DNA of 64,000 nt from Clostridia bacterium (lineage in GTDB: Bacteria; Bacillota; Clostridia; CAKSNL01; HGM11501). The notes beneath the pieces were generated by a model. The model did no database searches and was not told where the DNA came from. It saw nothing but the letters and a program-made list of their open reading frames with translations. Every line of letters begins with the position of its first letter. Position 1 is the first letter of the stretch. This document shows, in pieces, positions 7,768 through 16,529 of this stretch. The stretch covers positions 1-64,000 of the forward strand of contig JAFQQJ010000040.1 in NCBI GenBank assembly GCA_017411325.1. The letters are read 5' to 3'. Made by a program: the position numbers and the translations under genes.

Positions 7768-8602
7768 CGTCGCTCACCCCCAGATATGCATCAATTACTC
7801 TTTCGTTCTTCTGTACCTCAGAAGGTGTACCCTCTGCGATAAGCTTACCGAAATCTATAACATATATCCTGTCGGAAATATCCATAACAAGATTCATATG
7901 ATGCTCTATAAGTAAAATTGTAAGATTGTATTTTTCTCTTATCTCTCCGATAAATGCGGTAAGCTCCTCTGTTTCCTGAGGGTTCATTCCTGCCGCAGGC
8001 TCGTCAAGAAGTAAAAGCTTAGGCTCCGTTGCGAGAGCTCTTGCAATCTCAAGTCTTCTCTGTAAACCGTAAGGAAGGCTTGTTGCCAGCTCATCGCGGA
8101 ATTCCCAGAGATTCTGTTCACGCAAAAGTGCTTCGGTCTCCGCTCTCATTCTCGCCTCTTCTCTTGCAGAAAAGCGGAAGGTTGCAGAGAACACATTGTG
8201 CCTTGCTCTCATATGCTTTGCAGTCAAAACATTTTCAAAAACCGTCATACTCTTCCAGAGACGGATATTCTGGAATGTTCTCGCGATACCAAGCTTTGTG
8301 ATTTTATCGGGAGTTTTTACTATTTTTCGGTTGTACTTGCCGTTATTCTCCCCTGCGTAAAGCTTTTTCATTTTACCCTGAGGCTTATTTTCAAGCATTA
8401 CATCTCCGAAAAACTCAACGCTTCCGTTGGTTGCCTCGTAAACGCCGGTGATAACATTGAATACCGTTGTCTTCCCGGCACCGTTAGGGCCGATCAAAGA
8501 AACTATCTCGTTTTCGTTTACGTTAAGAGAGAGGTTGTTTACCGCAACAACGCCGCCGAACTGCATTGTTATATCGTTAAGCTTCAATACTGAATTACTC
8601 AT
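7760..8602 (-). CDS. livG: Branched-chain amino acid ABC transporter, ATP-binding protein LivG
   Basis: A 280-residue ABC ATPase with Walker A (GPNGAGKTT), the LivG-typical insertion region after it (residues 60-95), a family motif IARTFQNIRLWKSMTV, a short signature LPYGLQRRLEIARAL and Walker B LLLLDEPAAGMNP. The degenerate signature SLPYGLQR and the AAGMNPQE sequence are hallmarks of LivG/BraF. It overlaps both livM and livF by 8 bp, so the three are co-translated. It forms the ATPase heterodimer with LivF. Confidence 0.9.
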   Translation of the reverse strand: MSNSVLKLNDITMQFGGVVAVNNLSLNVNENEIVSLIGPNGAGKTTVFNVITGVYEATNGSVEFFGDVMLENKPQGKMKKLYAGENNGKYNRKIVKTPDKITKLGIARTFQNIRLWKSMTVFENVLTAKHMRARHNVFSATFRFSAREEARMRAETEALLREQNLWEFRDELATSLPYGLQRRLEIARALATEPKLLLLDEPAAGMNPQETEELTAFIGEIREKYNLTILLIEHHMNLVMDISDRIYVIDFGKLIAEGTPSEVQKNERVIDAYLGVSDDE

Positions 8603-9773
8603 TTACACTCTCTCCCTTCTTTACTCTCTTTTTAAATAAATCAGGAAGCTCCTTTGAACCCATGATACCCTGTCTGAAGAAGAGCACCACTATCATAATG
8701 ATGATTGAGAACACCACCATACGGAATCCGTTTTTAAGAAGCGGAACCTTAAATCCTCCGATAAATGTTTCGTTGTCCAGAAATCTTAACAACCACTCAC
8801 TGCATGCCACATAAAGGAAGGATGATATACAGCTTCCGGATACCGAACCGATACCGCCGATTACAACAATAAGCAGTATTTCATAAGTAAGTGCCGATGT
8901 AAAAGGCTTAGCCTGAGCGTTGTTTGTGAACATTGCAAAAAGAGCACCGCCCACACCTGCAAAGAAAGAGGAAATGCAGAAGGAAAGCATCTTGTGCTTT
9001 GCAAGGTTAATCCCCATTGCTTCTGCCGCAATTTCATCGTCTCTTATAGCCTTGAAGCTTCTTCCGTAAGATGAGTTTATAAGAAGTATTATGATCGCAA
9101 CACAAACCATGGCAACCAATACCGGAATGAAGCTTGAAAGATAAAACACCACCTTACCTTCCGACCTTATGTTAAAGTTTGAAAAAGTAGGAATGTTATT
9201 TATCATATTGGCTCCGTTTGTTATCGGGCCAAGCTTCTGCCACTGGAATATAGCTCGTATAATTTCCGCAAAGCCGAGAGTCGCAATAGCAAGATAGTCA
9301 CTCTTTAATCTTAATACAGGAAGTCCGATAAAATAAGCAAAAATTGCCGCTACAATACCGCCTAAAATAATTGCAGTAAGTACACCTAAAATCAGGCTTA
9401 TCGCACCGCCTGCCCCCTCCATTCCGAAAAGCTTTCCGTAAAGCTCCTGGAAGGAAAAATCAATTGCGGATCCGCCGTGAAGATAATATACATTATCCTT
9501 AACTGCGGTAGGAACGGTAAATATGGCATATGTATATGCACCGAGAAGCATAAACCCTGCCTGTCCGAGGGAGAAAAGTCCCGTAAAGCCGTTAAGAAGG
9601 TTCATGGACACCGCCACAAGGGAATACACCGCACCTTTTTTGATTATTGTAAAAAGAATGTGTGTGGGGGGAATAATTTTAGAGTTTTCAAGAAATATAA
9701 CAATTGCAAGAAGCACCATACAGAAAATGAGTGCAGCAACCGTATTTTTTTTCGTCTTCGTAACCTTTGTCAT
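8595..9773 (-). CDS. livM: Branched-chain amino acid ABC transporter, permease LivM
   Basis: A 392-residue integral membrane protein with about ten hydrophobic segments. It has the LivM-type motifs SLGQAGFMLLGAYTYA near residue 70, VLRLKSDYLAIATLGFAEIIR, the EAA-like cytoplasmic loop FKAIRDDEIAAEAMGIN, and GGIGSVSGS near the end. It forms the membrane channel with LivH. GGAGGCGG precedes the ATG. The ~40-residue loop between the second and third hydrophobic segments (around residues 85-125) is rather long for the family. Confidence 0.9.
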   Translation of the reverse strand: MTKVTKTKKNTVAALIFCMVLLAIVIFLENSKIIPPTHILFTIIKKGAVYSLVAVSMNLLNGFTGLFSLGQAGFMLLGAYTYAIFTVPTAVKDNVYYLHGGSAIDFSFQELYGKLFGMEGAGGAISLILGVLTAIILGGIVAAIFAYFIGLPVLRLKSDYLAIATLGFAEIIRAIFQWQKLGPITNGANMINNIPTFSNFNIRSEGKVVFYLSSFIPVLVAMVCVAIIILLINSSYGRSFKAIRDDEIAAEAMGINLAKHKMLSFCISSFFAGVGGALFAMFTNNAQAKPFTSALTYEILLIVVIGGIGSVSGSCISSFLYVACSEWLLRFLDNETFIGGFKVPLLKNGFRMVVFSIIIMIVVLFFRQGIMGSKELPDLFKKRVKKGESVNE

Positions 9774-9785
9774 TTTACCGCCTCC

Positions 9786-10673
9786 TCACACTTTATCCGT
9801 TGACTTTTCACCAAACAAACCGGTAGGCTTAGCTATAAGGATGATGATGAGAAGTGCAAAGGTAAATGCATCAACGAAATTCGAAACATCCCATGCGGGA
9901 GGAAGCGCCTTTATAATATTTTCGCAGATACCGATAATAAAAGCACCTATAACCGCACCGGGGATCGAACCTATACCGCCGAATACCGCCGCAACGAAAG
10001 CTTTAAGTCCGGGCATTGCTCCTGATACGGGATATATTCTTGTATAATTACTGAAATAAAGGAAGGAGCCTACCGCAGCAAGGAAAGAACCGATAACAAA
10101 GGTCATGGAAATAACCTTGTTTATCTTGATACCCATAAGCTGACTAGTTTCAAAGTCCTTCGAAAGAGCACGCATTGCCATACCAACCTTTGTGTGGTTG
10201 ATTAACAGCACCAACGCAATAACAAGGAGAATAACCAAAAACGGAGTAACAACCGTTACCATACTGGTTGTAGCACCCCCGATATTCACCATTTCCGAAA
10301 GGAAAGGGATTTTGGGATATTCCATGGGCTGTCCGCCGGTTACATAAGTTGCAACATTCTGGATAAGATAGCTTACGCCGATTGCCGAAATCATAACAGA
10401 CATTCTGGGTGCGGTACGAAGAGGCTTATATGCAGCACGCTCAATAACAAAACCGAGAATAACCGTAATCATTGCAGTAATAGGCAGTGCCACATACCAG
10501 GGGAATGCCGCACACATATAAATCATAATAAGACCGGTTGCCATAAACACATCGCCGTGGGCAAAGTTAATAAGTCGTAATATACCGTATACCATAGTAT
10601 AGCCAATGGCAATCAGTGCATACTGTCCGCCTACGGATATACCGGATAGCAGTGTAGAAATTATAAAATCCAC
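9786..10673 (-). CDS. livH: Branched-chain amino acid ABC transporter, permease LivH
   Basis: About 295 residues with eight or so membrane segments. It contains the LivH signature GYTMVYGILRLINFAHGDVFM, the EAA-like loop MAMRALSKDFETSQLMGI and GGIGSIPGAVIGAF. It is the permease partner of LivM. GTG 10673 is chosen because GGAGGAGG lies eight bases upstream; the open frame reaches 10706 without a better site. It is separated from livJ by two hairpins, which probably lower its expression relative to the binding protein. Confidence 0.9.
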   Translation of the reverse strand: MDFIISTLLSGISVGGQYALIAIGYTMVYGILRLINFAHGDVFMATGLIMIYMCAAFPWYVALPITAMITVILGFVIERAAYKPLRTAPRMSVMISAIGVSYLIQNVATYVTGGQPMEYPKIPFLSEMVNIGGATTSMVTVVTPFLVILLVIALVLLINHTKVGMAMRALSKDFETSQLMGIKINKVISMTFVIGSFLAAVGSFLYFSNYTRIYPVSGAMPGLKAFVAAVFGGIGSIPGAVIGAFIIGICENIIKALPPAWDVSNFVDAFTFALLIIILIAKPTGLFGEKSTDKV

Positions 10674-10698
10674 TATAAGTTCCTCCTCCAAATAAATA

Positions 10699-10756
10699 GA
10701 CCGCACAAGGCCGTCTCAAAAGCGTTTTTCCGCCAAAAACCGCTTTTGACGCGGTC
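10699..10756 (-). other. Large hairpin in the livJ-livH gap
   Basis: GACCGC (10699-10704) pairs with GCGGTC (10751-10756), and TCAAAAGCG (10716-10724) with CGCTTTTGA (10741-10749), with an inner T5/A5 pairing. It lies between the terminator and the livH ribosome binding site. It may block 3'-5' decay or act as a second attenuator. Confidence 0.5.
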
Positions 10757-10763
10757 TTTATAA

Positions 10764-10801
10764 AAAGCCGTATGGCGGGGGTAAAATCCCCCGCCGGCTT
10801 T
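10764..10801 (-). terminator. Attenuator-type terminator after livJ
   Basis: GGCGGGGG (10774-10781) pairs with CCCCCGCC (10788-10795) around TAAAAT. AAAGCC / GGCTTT extends the base across a 4-nt bulge. The minus strand continues into TTTTTATA. It sits 13 bp after the livJ stop, inside the operon, so partial read-through would favour binding protein over permease. Confidence 0.8.
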
Positions 10802-10813
10802 ATTGATTATTAA

Positions 10814-11995
10814 TTATTCAGCCACAGTCTGAACTGTTTCAAGAGCCCATGCACCATTAGCTGTGTCAGCTGTCTTGATATAAGCTGTATCTCTCTTTGC
10901 ATCGCCGATTTCGTCAAATGCGATTGCACCGGATACACCTTCGTATGTAACTGCACCGAGAGCTGCCTTGATTGCAGCAGGATCTGCAGAATCAGCAGCC
11001 TTGATTGCTTCAAGCGCTACATAGTAAGCATCATAACCCATTGCTGTTACAGCAGAGATTGTGTCGTCGCCGCCGTTAGCTGTCTTAGCATCAGCATTGG
11101 TGTTGATGTATTCCTTGATACCTGCGTCAAACTCAGGAGAACCGCCTTCCTGATAGAAGGTAGAAACGTAAAGCTTGATGTTTGTATCCTTTGTAGCTTC
11201 CAATACCTTGTTATCGTCAAGTGTGTCTGAGCCAAGGAAGGGAATTTCGATACCGAGCTTTGCAGCCTGGCTTACGATCTGTGTAGCATAAGCGATGGAA
11301 ACAGGAGTAAAGATAACTTCTGCGCCTTCGTTTTTAGCCTGATTGAGATATGTTGTGAAGTCAGAGCTGTCCTTGGGGAAAGAAGCCTTTATAACTTCTC
11401 CGCCTGCAGCAACGAATGCCTGCTCGAAGAATGCGATAAGACCCTGATCGTATTCGTTACCCTGTTCACCTAAGAGATATGCCTTCTTGGCTGCAAACTT
11501 GTCAACTGCGAAGTTTGCAAGAACACTTCCCTGGAAGGGATCAAGGAAACAAATTCTGTAGTAGTAATCGTTACCTGCTGTTACGTTGGGGTTTGTGCAT
11601 GTAATACCGAGAGCTGCAAGTCCTGCATCGTTAAAGATGGGGCCGCCTGCCATTGAAACACCGGAACCATAGGAACCGAGAATCATAGCAACGCCTTCAC
11701 TTACGAGCTGAGAAGCTGCTGTGGGAGCCTTGGATGCATCAGAACCGTTGTCGCCGTAAACAAGTTCAACCTTGTAGGTTTCGCCTGCGATGTCGATTGT
11801 GGGTGTCTGAGAGTGAGCATACTGCACACCGAGCATTTCCTTCTTACCGCCGGAAGCGCTGTCGCCTGTTGCGGGTTCGAATACACCGAGCTTAATTACC
11901 TTTTCGCCGGTTTCTTCAACCTGTGTTTCGCCGCATGCTGTAAATAACATACAAACCATGAGGCATGCTAAAATAAGTGCCAATACCTTTTTCAT
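10814..11995 (-). CDS. livJ: Branched-chain amino acid ABC transporter, substrate-binding lipoprotein
   Basis: A 393-residue type I periplasmic-binding-protein-like lipoprotein (Peripla_BP_6 family). The lipoprotein signal ends at Cys21 (CMLFTACGE). The first lobe begins IKLGVFEPATGDSASGGKKE, and the SDFTTYLNQAKNEGAEVIFTP stretch is typical of Leu/Ile/Val-binding proteins. It captures substrate outside the cell and delivers it to LivHM. ATG 11995 follows GGAGG by eight bases; the frame extends to 12010 without a site. A near-consensus promoter lies at 12122-12150 and an attenuating terminator follows the gene. Confidence 0.9.
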   Translation of the reverse strand: MKKVLALILACLMVCMLFTACGETQVEETGEKVIKLGVFEPATGDSASGGKKEMLGVQYAHSQTPTIDIAGETYKVELVYGDNGSDASKAPTAASQLVSEGVAMILGSYGSGVSMAGGPIFNDAGLAALGITCTNPNVTAGNDYYYRICFLDPFQGSVLANFAVDKFAAKKAYLLGEQGNEYDQGLIAFFEQAFVAAGGEVIKASFPKDSSDFTTYLNQAKNEGAEVIFTPVSIAYATQIVSQAAKLGIEIPFLGSDTLDDNKVLEATKDTNIKLYVSTFYQEGGSPEFDAGIKEYINTNADAKTANGGDDTISAVTAMGYDAYYVALEAIKAADSADPAAIKAALGAVTYEGVSGAIAFDEIGDAKRDTAYIKTADTANGAWALETVQTVAE

Positions 11996-12121
11996 ACTGA
12001 AAACCTCCAATATTTTTCGAATGCTTCTGCATTCTTTTTTTGTTTCATATGCGCATACATTTCCCTCTCATTGTCCGCGAGTGGTGGACTAATGTAGTAT
12101 TTATGCACACATTACTTTGTA

Positions 12122-12150
12122 ATATTACCATAGTAAAGCGCTTTTGTCAA
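12122..12150 (-). promoter_or_regulatory. liv operon promoter
   Basis: Minus-strand TTGACA (12150-12145), 17-bp spacer, TAATAT (12127-12122). It predicts a 5' leader of about 120 nt before livJ; no known riboswitch is recognised in it. Confidence 0.7.
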
Positions 12151-12206
12151 TATAAATTTACCATATTTGACATTTCTCTGACAATCTTATCTCTGCATTA
12201 ATTTGT

Positions 12207-12235
12207 GCATATTTCCATTCTCTCCCGCATAGGTA
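12207..12235 (+). promoter_or_regulatory. Candidate sigma-E (sporulation) promoter of spoIVA
   Basis: GCATATT (12207-12213), a 14-bp spacer, and CATAGGTA (12228-12235). The -35 element matches the Bacillus sigma-E consensus KMATATT fully, and the -10 matches the CATA half of CATACANT. spoIVA of Bacillus is a sigma-E gene, so position and logic agree. Confidence 0.55.
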
Positions 12236-12296
12236 TGTACAAAATACACTTTTAAGAAGGCAGAGCGTTTTTATGCCTTTGGAAAGGATGATTTTT

Positions 12297-13772
12297 TTGG
12301 AAAACATTTATTCCGATATTGCAATGAGAACCCAGGGCGATATCTACCTCGGCGTCGTAGGCCCGGTGCGCACCGGCAAATCTACATTTATAAAGAAATT
12401 TATGGACTATTTCGTTCTGCCGAAAATCGACAACCCCTATAAAAGAGAACGTGCCGCAGACGAAATGCCCCAAAGCGCCGATGGCAGAACCATAATGACC
12501 ACCGAACCTAAATTCATACCCAACGAGGCTGTCAAAATATCTCTCGGGCAGGCAAACTCTTTTTTCAACGTAAGGCTTATCGACTGTGTAGGTTATATCG
12601 TCCCCGGAGCCATCGGCTACATGGAAGAAAACGCTCCCCGGATGGTTAAAACACCCTGGTCGGAAAAAGCAATTCCATTTAACGATGCCGCAGAATACGG
12701 AACAAAAAAGGTTATAAACGAGCATTCCACAATAGGTCTTGTCGTAACCACCGACGGCAGCATCACCGACATTCCGAGAAGCGACTACACAGAGGCCGAA
12801 GGCAGAGTTATCGAAGAATTAAAAGCCATCGGAAAGCCATTTATTGTTTTATTGAATTCAGCGAATCCCGAAGGTGATGCGGCAAAGGAAGTGGCGGATG
12901 AAATCTTAAAAAAGCACGACATCCCGGTAAAAAGGATAAACTGCGCCGAAATTACCGAAAGAGATATCCTTTCTTTATTGGAAACCGTGCTTTATGAATT
13001 TCCCGTATCCGAAATCGGAATCGATATACCCTCCTGGATTGATGCTCTTTCAATGGAGCACAACCTTAAGAAAAGGATCTATTCAAAAATACGCGAAACC
13101 GTATGTGACATAAGCAAAATACGTCAGATATCCCTTCTGACCGATGCCCTTTCGGAGGAGGATTTTATAATCGATGCCTTTGCTGATAAAATTGATCTCG
13201 GAACAGGAGCGGTAAGCATAAAGGCGACGGTTGACGAAAGCCTTTTCTACGGCATTATAAAGGATGCCACCGGATTCGATATAGACAGCGAGGAAAAGCT
13301 TTTACGCCTCCTTATGAATCTGTCGTCTATGGAAAAGGAATACTCACGCATAAAATACGCTCTGCTCAAGGTAAAAGAAACAGGCTACGGCATAGTAAGC
13401 CCGGCCCCCGACGAGCTTTCACTCGAAGAGCCTGAAATCATCCGCCACGGCGGAAAATACGGAGTGCGCCTGTGCGCCAGTGCCCCCTCCATTCATATGA
13501 TGAGGGCTGATATAAAAACAGAGCTTTCCCCCATCGTCGGCACAGAGCGGGAATCGGAAGAACTAGTTCATTACCTGTTGGATGAATTTGAATCCGATCC
13601 GATTAAGCTTTGGGAATCAAAGCTTTTCGGAAAGAGCCTGCACGAGCTTGTTACAGAGGAACTTAACAACAAGCTTTCCAGAATGCCTGACGATGCAAGG
13701 GATAAGATAAGAGAAACTCTTGAGCGTATCATTAATGAAGGCTCAGGCGGTCTGATCTGCATTATACTCTGA
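12297..13772 (+). CDS. spoIVA: Stage IV sporulation protein A (spore coat morphogenetic ATPase)
   Basis: About 491 residues, matching the 492 of the Bacillus protein. SpoIVA polymerises on the forespore outer membrane using ATP hydrolysis and forms the basement layer of the spore coat. Seen here: GDIYLGVVGPVRTGKSTFIK with Walker A at residues 22-30, the LIDCVGYIVPGA segment, the TTDGSITDIPR stretch, and the conserved C-terminal tail ending LICIIL. TTG 12297 (nine bases after GGAAAGG) gives an N-terminus aligning with the family; ATGs at 12273 and 12288 are in frame but poorly spaced. A sigma-E-like promoter precedes it. Its presence argues that the organism can form endospores. Confidence 0.95.
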   Translation: MENIYSDIAMRTQGDIYLGVVGPVRTGKSTFIKKFMDYFVLPKIDNPYKRERAADEMPQSADGRTIMTTEPKFIPNEAVKISLGQANSFFNVRLIDCVGYIVPGAIGYMEENAPRMVKTPWSEKAIPFNDAAEYGTKKVINEHSTIGLVVTTDGSITDIPRSDYTEAEGRVIEELKAIGKPFIVLLNSANPEGDAAKEVADEILKKHDIPVKRINCAEITERDILSLLETVLYEFPVSEIGIDIPSWIDALSMEHNLKKRIYSKIRETVCDISKIRQISLLTDALSEEDFIIDAFADKIDLGTGAVSIKATVDESLFYGIIKDATGFDIDSEEKLLRLLMNLSSMEKEYSRIKYALLKVKETGYGIVSPAPDELSLEEPEIIRHGGKYGVRLCASAPSIHMMRADIKTELSPIVGTERESEELVHYLLDEFESDPIKLWESKLFGKSLHELVTEELNNKLSRMPDDARDKIRETLERIINEGSGGLICIIL

Positions 13773-13795
13773 CAATTGCCCTTACCTATAAACAT

Positions 13796-13824
13796 TTGAC
13801 TTTATCGCCTCCTTGTGGTATTCT
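13796..13824 (+). promoter_or_regulatory. Possible ispE promoter
   Basis: TTGACT (13796-13801), 17-bp spacer, TATTCT (13819-13824), 32 bp upstream of the ispE start. It is moderately good, and it overlaps the hairpin at 13807-13849. Confidence 0.4.
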
Positions 13825-13849
13825 AATTATATAAATACCTCAAGGGGGC
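13807..13849 (+). other. Hairpin covering the ispE ribosome binding site
   Basis: 13807-13822 pairs with 13834-13849 over 16 positions, with one mismatch and one G-U pair. The right arm contains the ispE Shine-Dalgarno AAGGGGG. If transcription comes from spoIVA, this would mask ispE translation or act as a weak terminator. Confidence 0.4.
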
Positions 13850-13855
13850 ATTATT

Positions 13856-14707
13856 TTGAACATCACAGTTTCGGCCAATGCCAAAATAAATTTATTTTTA
13901 GATATAACAGGTAAACGGGAGGACGGCTATCACAACATAGCTTCCGTAATGCACTCGCTTGATCTTCACGACAGCATCAACTTATCATTCAACAAAAGCG
14001 GCAAAATAACAATTTCTTCGGATAACCCTTATATTCCTGCTGACGAAAGAAACATAGCATATAAATCGGCTGCAAAATTTTTGTCGGAAATCAAAACTTC
14101 CCAGGGAGTTTCCATCCACATAGCCAAAAGGATTCCCATAGGCGGAGGACTCGGCGGCTCAAGCACAGACGGTGCTGCTGTCCTTAGCGGCCTCAATTAT
14201 CTTTTCGGTCATCCGTTTACGGAAGAGGAACTGATCAGGACAGGTGCATCATTAAGCGCAGATATACCATTCTGTATAAAAAAAGGTGCGGCACTCTGTG
14301 AAGGAATCGGAGAAATCATGACACCTCTCCCCACCTTTTCCTGCTGCTATGCCGCAATTATAAACCCGAGATTTTCACTTAACACCAAAATGATGTATGA
14401 GCGCTATGACAACGAGGGCGGCAAATCCCACCCGACTCCAGATGCTATGATAGAGGCTCTTAAGCACAATTCGGTTGATGAAGCCGCAAAGGCTCTCTAC
14501 AACGCCTTCGAGCTTCCTGCAGGTGCTTTCCGTCCCGCAGTTCTGCGCTTCAAGGAGCGACTTCTTGCGGAAGGTGCAAAGGGTGCATTGATGAGCGGAA
14601 GCGGCTCGTATGTCTACGGTCTTTTCGATAATTACAGTTACTGTAATGCCCTGTGTGAAAAATTAAGCTCCGAAAACATATATACTGTTTGTGCACGGGT
14701 TATATAA
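13856..14707 (+). CDS. ispE: 4-(cytidine 5'-diphospho)-2-C-methyl-D-erythritol kinase
   Basis: A 283-residue GHMP kinase that phosphorylates CDP-methylerythritol in the MEP route to isoprenoid precursors. Visible are the N-terminal SANAKINLFLDITGKREDGYH, the ATP-binding loop PIGGGLGGSSTDGA (about residues 94-106) with Asp105, and the SADIPFCI segment carrying the catalytic aspartate. A late GALMSGSGSYVYGLF glycine loop is also present. The start is TTG 13856 after AAGGGGG. A 17-bp terminator stem follows the gene directly. It indicates that the organism uses the MEP rather than the mevalonate pathway. Confidence 0.95.
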   Translation: MNITVSANAKINLFLDITGKREDGYHNIASVMHSLDLHDSINLSFNKSGKITISSDNPYIPADERNIAYKSAAKFLSEIKTSQGVSIHIAKRIPIGGGLGGSSTDGAAVLSGLNYLFGHPFTEEELIRTGASLSADIPFCIKKGAALCEGIGEIMTPLPTFSCCYAAIINPRFSLNTKMMYERYDNEGGKSHPTPDAMIEALKHNSVDEAAKALYNAFELPAGAFRPAVLRFKERLLAEGAKGALMSGSGSYVYGLFDNYSYCNALCEKLSSENIYTVCARVI

Positions 14708-14742
14708 ATAAAAAAGTCAGGCATTGCCTGACTTTTTTATTT
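14706..14742. terminator. Bidirectional terminator between ispE and htpG
   Basis: A perfect 17-bp stem, 14706-14722 with 14726-14742, loop ATT. It has six A and six T residues flanking a GTCAGGC core. It serves both convergent genes and overlaps the htpG stop codon. Confidence 0.9.
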
Positions 14743-16513
14743 ACGAAAGCTTACCCAGCATATCAATGCTTCTTCTTATAAATTCCTGCAAATCCTCTGC
14801 GGGAAGAGGCTCAGATTCCATTCTTGCAAGGTCATAGATGTGCTTTGCCATCATTTCCGCTTTTTCCTCCTCCATAGAAGGAAGCTTTTCGATGATGGAG
14901 TTATTAAGGTTTATCATAAGCTTTTTCTTGTCGGGGAATTCCATACCGCCCATCGCCGCTGACATCATACGCATTCTTCTTGCGTATTCGTCAATCATTG
15001 AAAGAGCAGGGACATTTTCCTCCTTAAGTGCCGCTGTATCAATTTCCGTGCCTTCGGGAAGTGCCTTTTCAAAAATCTTCTTAACTGCTGCTGCATCAGC
15101 TTTTGCGCTTTCCGCCTTAAAGCTGTCGGGAGTAACCGAATCAATGCTTCTGAAGGTTATGCCTTCGTTTTTGCTCTCCAGAAACTGAACAAAGGTGGCA
15201 TCAATTAATCCCGGCATCAGCATAACTTCAATTCCCTGGTCGCTGAACATATTGATATACTGCTTCTGATAATCTCCGCTTGTGGCGTAGTACACTTCTT
15301 TCTTGTCCTCGCCTAAGTATTCGGAAAGTGTCACATACTTGCCCATGGTGGTTTTATAGATAAGGCAGTCTTTTATCTTATCGTAGAACACAGGATCGCT
15401 CATACAGCCGAACTTGATAAAGCCCGAAATATCCTCCCAGTATTTTTCATAGTTTTCGCGCTCCGTCTTAAACATGGAAGAAAGCTTATCGGCAATTTTC
15501 TTTACGATGTGGTTTGCAATTTTACTAACCGTTCTGTCGTTCTGCAAAAAGCTTCTCGATACATTTAAAGGAACGTCGGGACAGTCGATTACGCCCTTTA
15601 GCATAAGCAGAAATTCGGGAATAATTTCCTTTATATTATCAGCAACGAAAACCTGATTGTTGAAAAGCTTGACAGGGCCGCCCGTAAGGTTGGGTGTTTT
15701 CTCAACCACGGGGAAATAAAGTATACCCTTTAAGTTGAAGGGATAATCAGTATTTAAGTGAATCCAGAATAAAGGCTCGTCATAGCGGCGGAAAAGCTTC
15801 TGATAAAATGCCTTGTATTCATCGTCGGTGCACTGTGCGGGTGATTTCATCCACAGAGGCAGGGTTTCGTTTATCATTGTACCCTTGTCCTCTCCTGCCT
15901 GATAGCAGAAAATCGGAACGGGTAAAAACGCACAGTACTTATCAAGAATTTCTCTTATCCTCGAAATGGATAAATATTCTTCATCCTCTTCGGTGATGTG
16001 AAGGATAATGTCTGTGCCGCGCTTTTCTCTCTTTCCCTCGGTCATTTCATATTCAATACCGCCGTCGCAGCTCCAGTGGGCGCTCTTTGCTCCTTCTGCA
16101 AAGGATAAGCTTTCAATTTCAACATTGTCGGAAACCATAAAGGATGAGAAAAATCCAAGACCGAAATGGCCTATTATCTGATTTTCGGGGGACTTGTCCT
16201 CGTATTTGGCAAGGAAGTCTTCGGCTCCCGAAAATGCCACCTGAGTGATGTATTTCTCAATTTCATTTTCCGTCATACCGATACCGTTATCGGAAACAGT
16301 GATGGTTTTATTAGGCTTATCAACCACAACGTGAACTTCATATTCCTCGTCTGTGGGAATCATAGCTCCGGCATCCTTAACCTTTTTAAGCTTTGTTATA
16401 GCATCGCATCCGTTTGATACGATTTCTCTTAAGAAAATGTCCTTATCGGAATAAAGCCATTTCTTGATAACGGGAAAAATATTTTGTGTATGTACTGTAA
16501 TATTGCCCTTCAT
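14741..16513 (-). CDS. htpG: Molecular chaperone HtpG (Hsp90 family)
   Basis: A 590-residue cytosolic chaperone. The N-terminal GHKL ATPase domain shows FLREIVSNGCDAITKLKK, TVSDNGIGMTENEI and IGHFGLGFFSSFMV. The middle domain contains LYFPVVEKTPN and PLNVSRSFLQNDRTVSKI, the latter with the conserved arginine contacting ATP. The C-terminal dimerisation domain is present. It is slightly shorter than the ~620-residue enterobacterial protein. AAGGAG precedes the ATG. It is last in a long minus-strand run starting with hflX. Confidence 0.95.
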   Translation of the reverse strand: MKGNITVHTQNIFPVIKKWLYSDKDIFLREIVSNGCDAITKLKKVKDAGAMIPTDEEYEVHVVVDKPNKTITVSDNGIGMTENEIEKYITQVAFSGAEDFLAKYEDKSPENQIIGHFGLGFFSSFMVSDNVEIESLSFAEGAKSAHWSCDGGIEYEMTEGKREKRGTDIILHITEEDEEYLSISRIREILDKYCAFLPVPIFCYQAGEDKGTMINETLPLWMKSPAQCTDDEYKAFYQKLFRRYDEPLFWIHLNTDYPFNLKGILYFPVVEKTPNLTGGPVKLFNNQVFVADNIKEIIPEFLLMLKGVIDCPDVPLNVSRSFLQNDRTVSKIANHIVKKIADKLSSMFKTERENYEKYWEDISGFIKFGCMSDPVFYDKIKDCLIYKTTMGKYVTLSEYLGEDKKEVYYATSGDYQKQYINMFSDQGIEVMLMPGLIDATFVQFLESKNEGITFRSIDSVTPDSFKAESAKADAAAVKKIFEKALPEGTEIDTAALKEENVPALSMIDEYARRMRMMSAAMGGMEFPDKKKLMINLNNSIIEKLPSMEEEKAEMMAKHIYDLARMESEPLPAEDLQEFIRRSIDMLGKLS

Positions 16514-16529
16514 AATTAATTCTCCTTAA

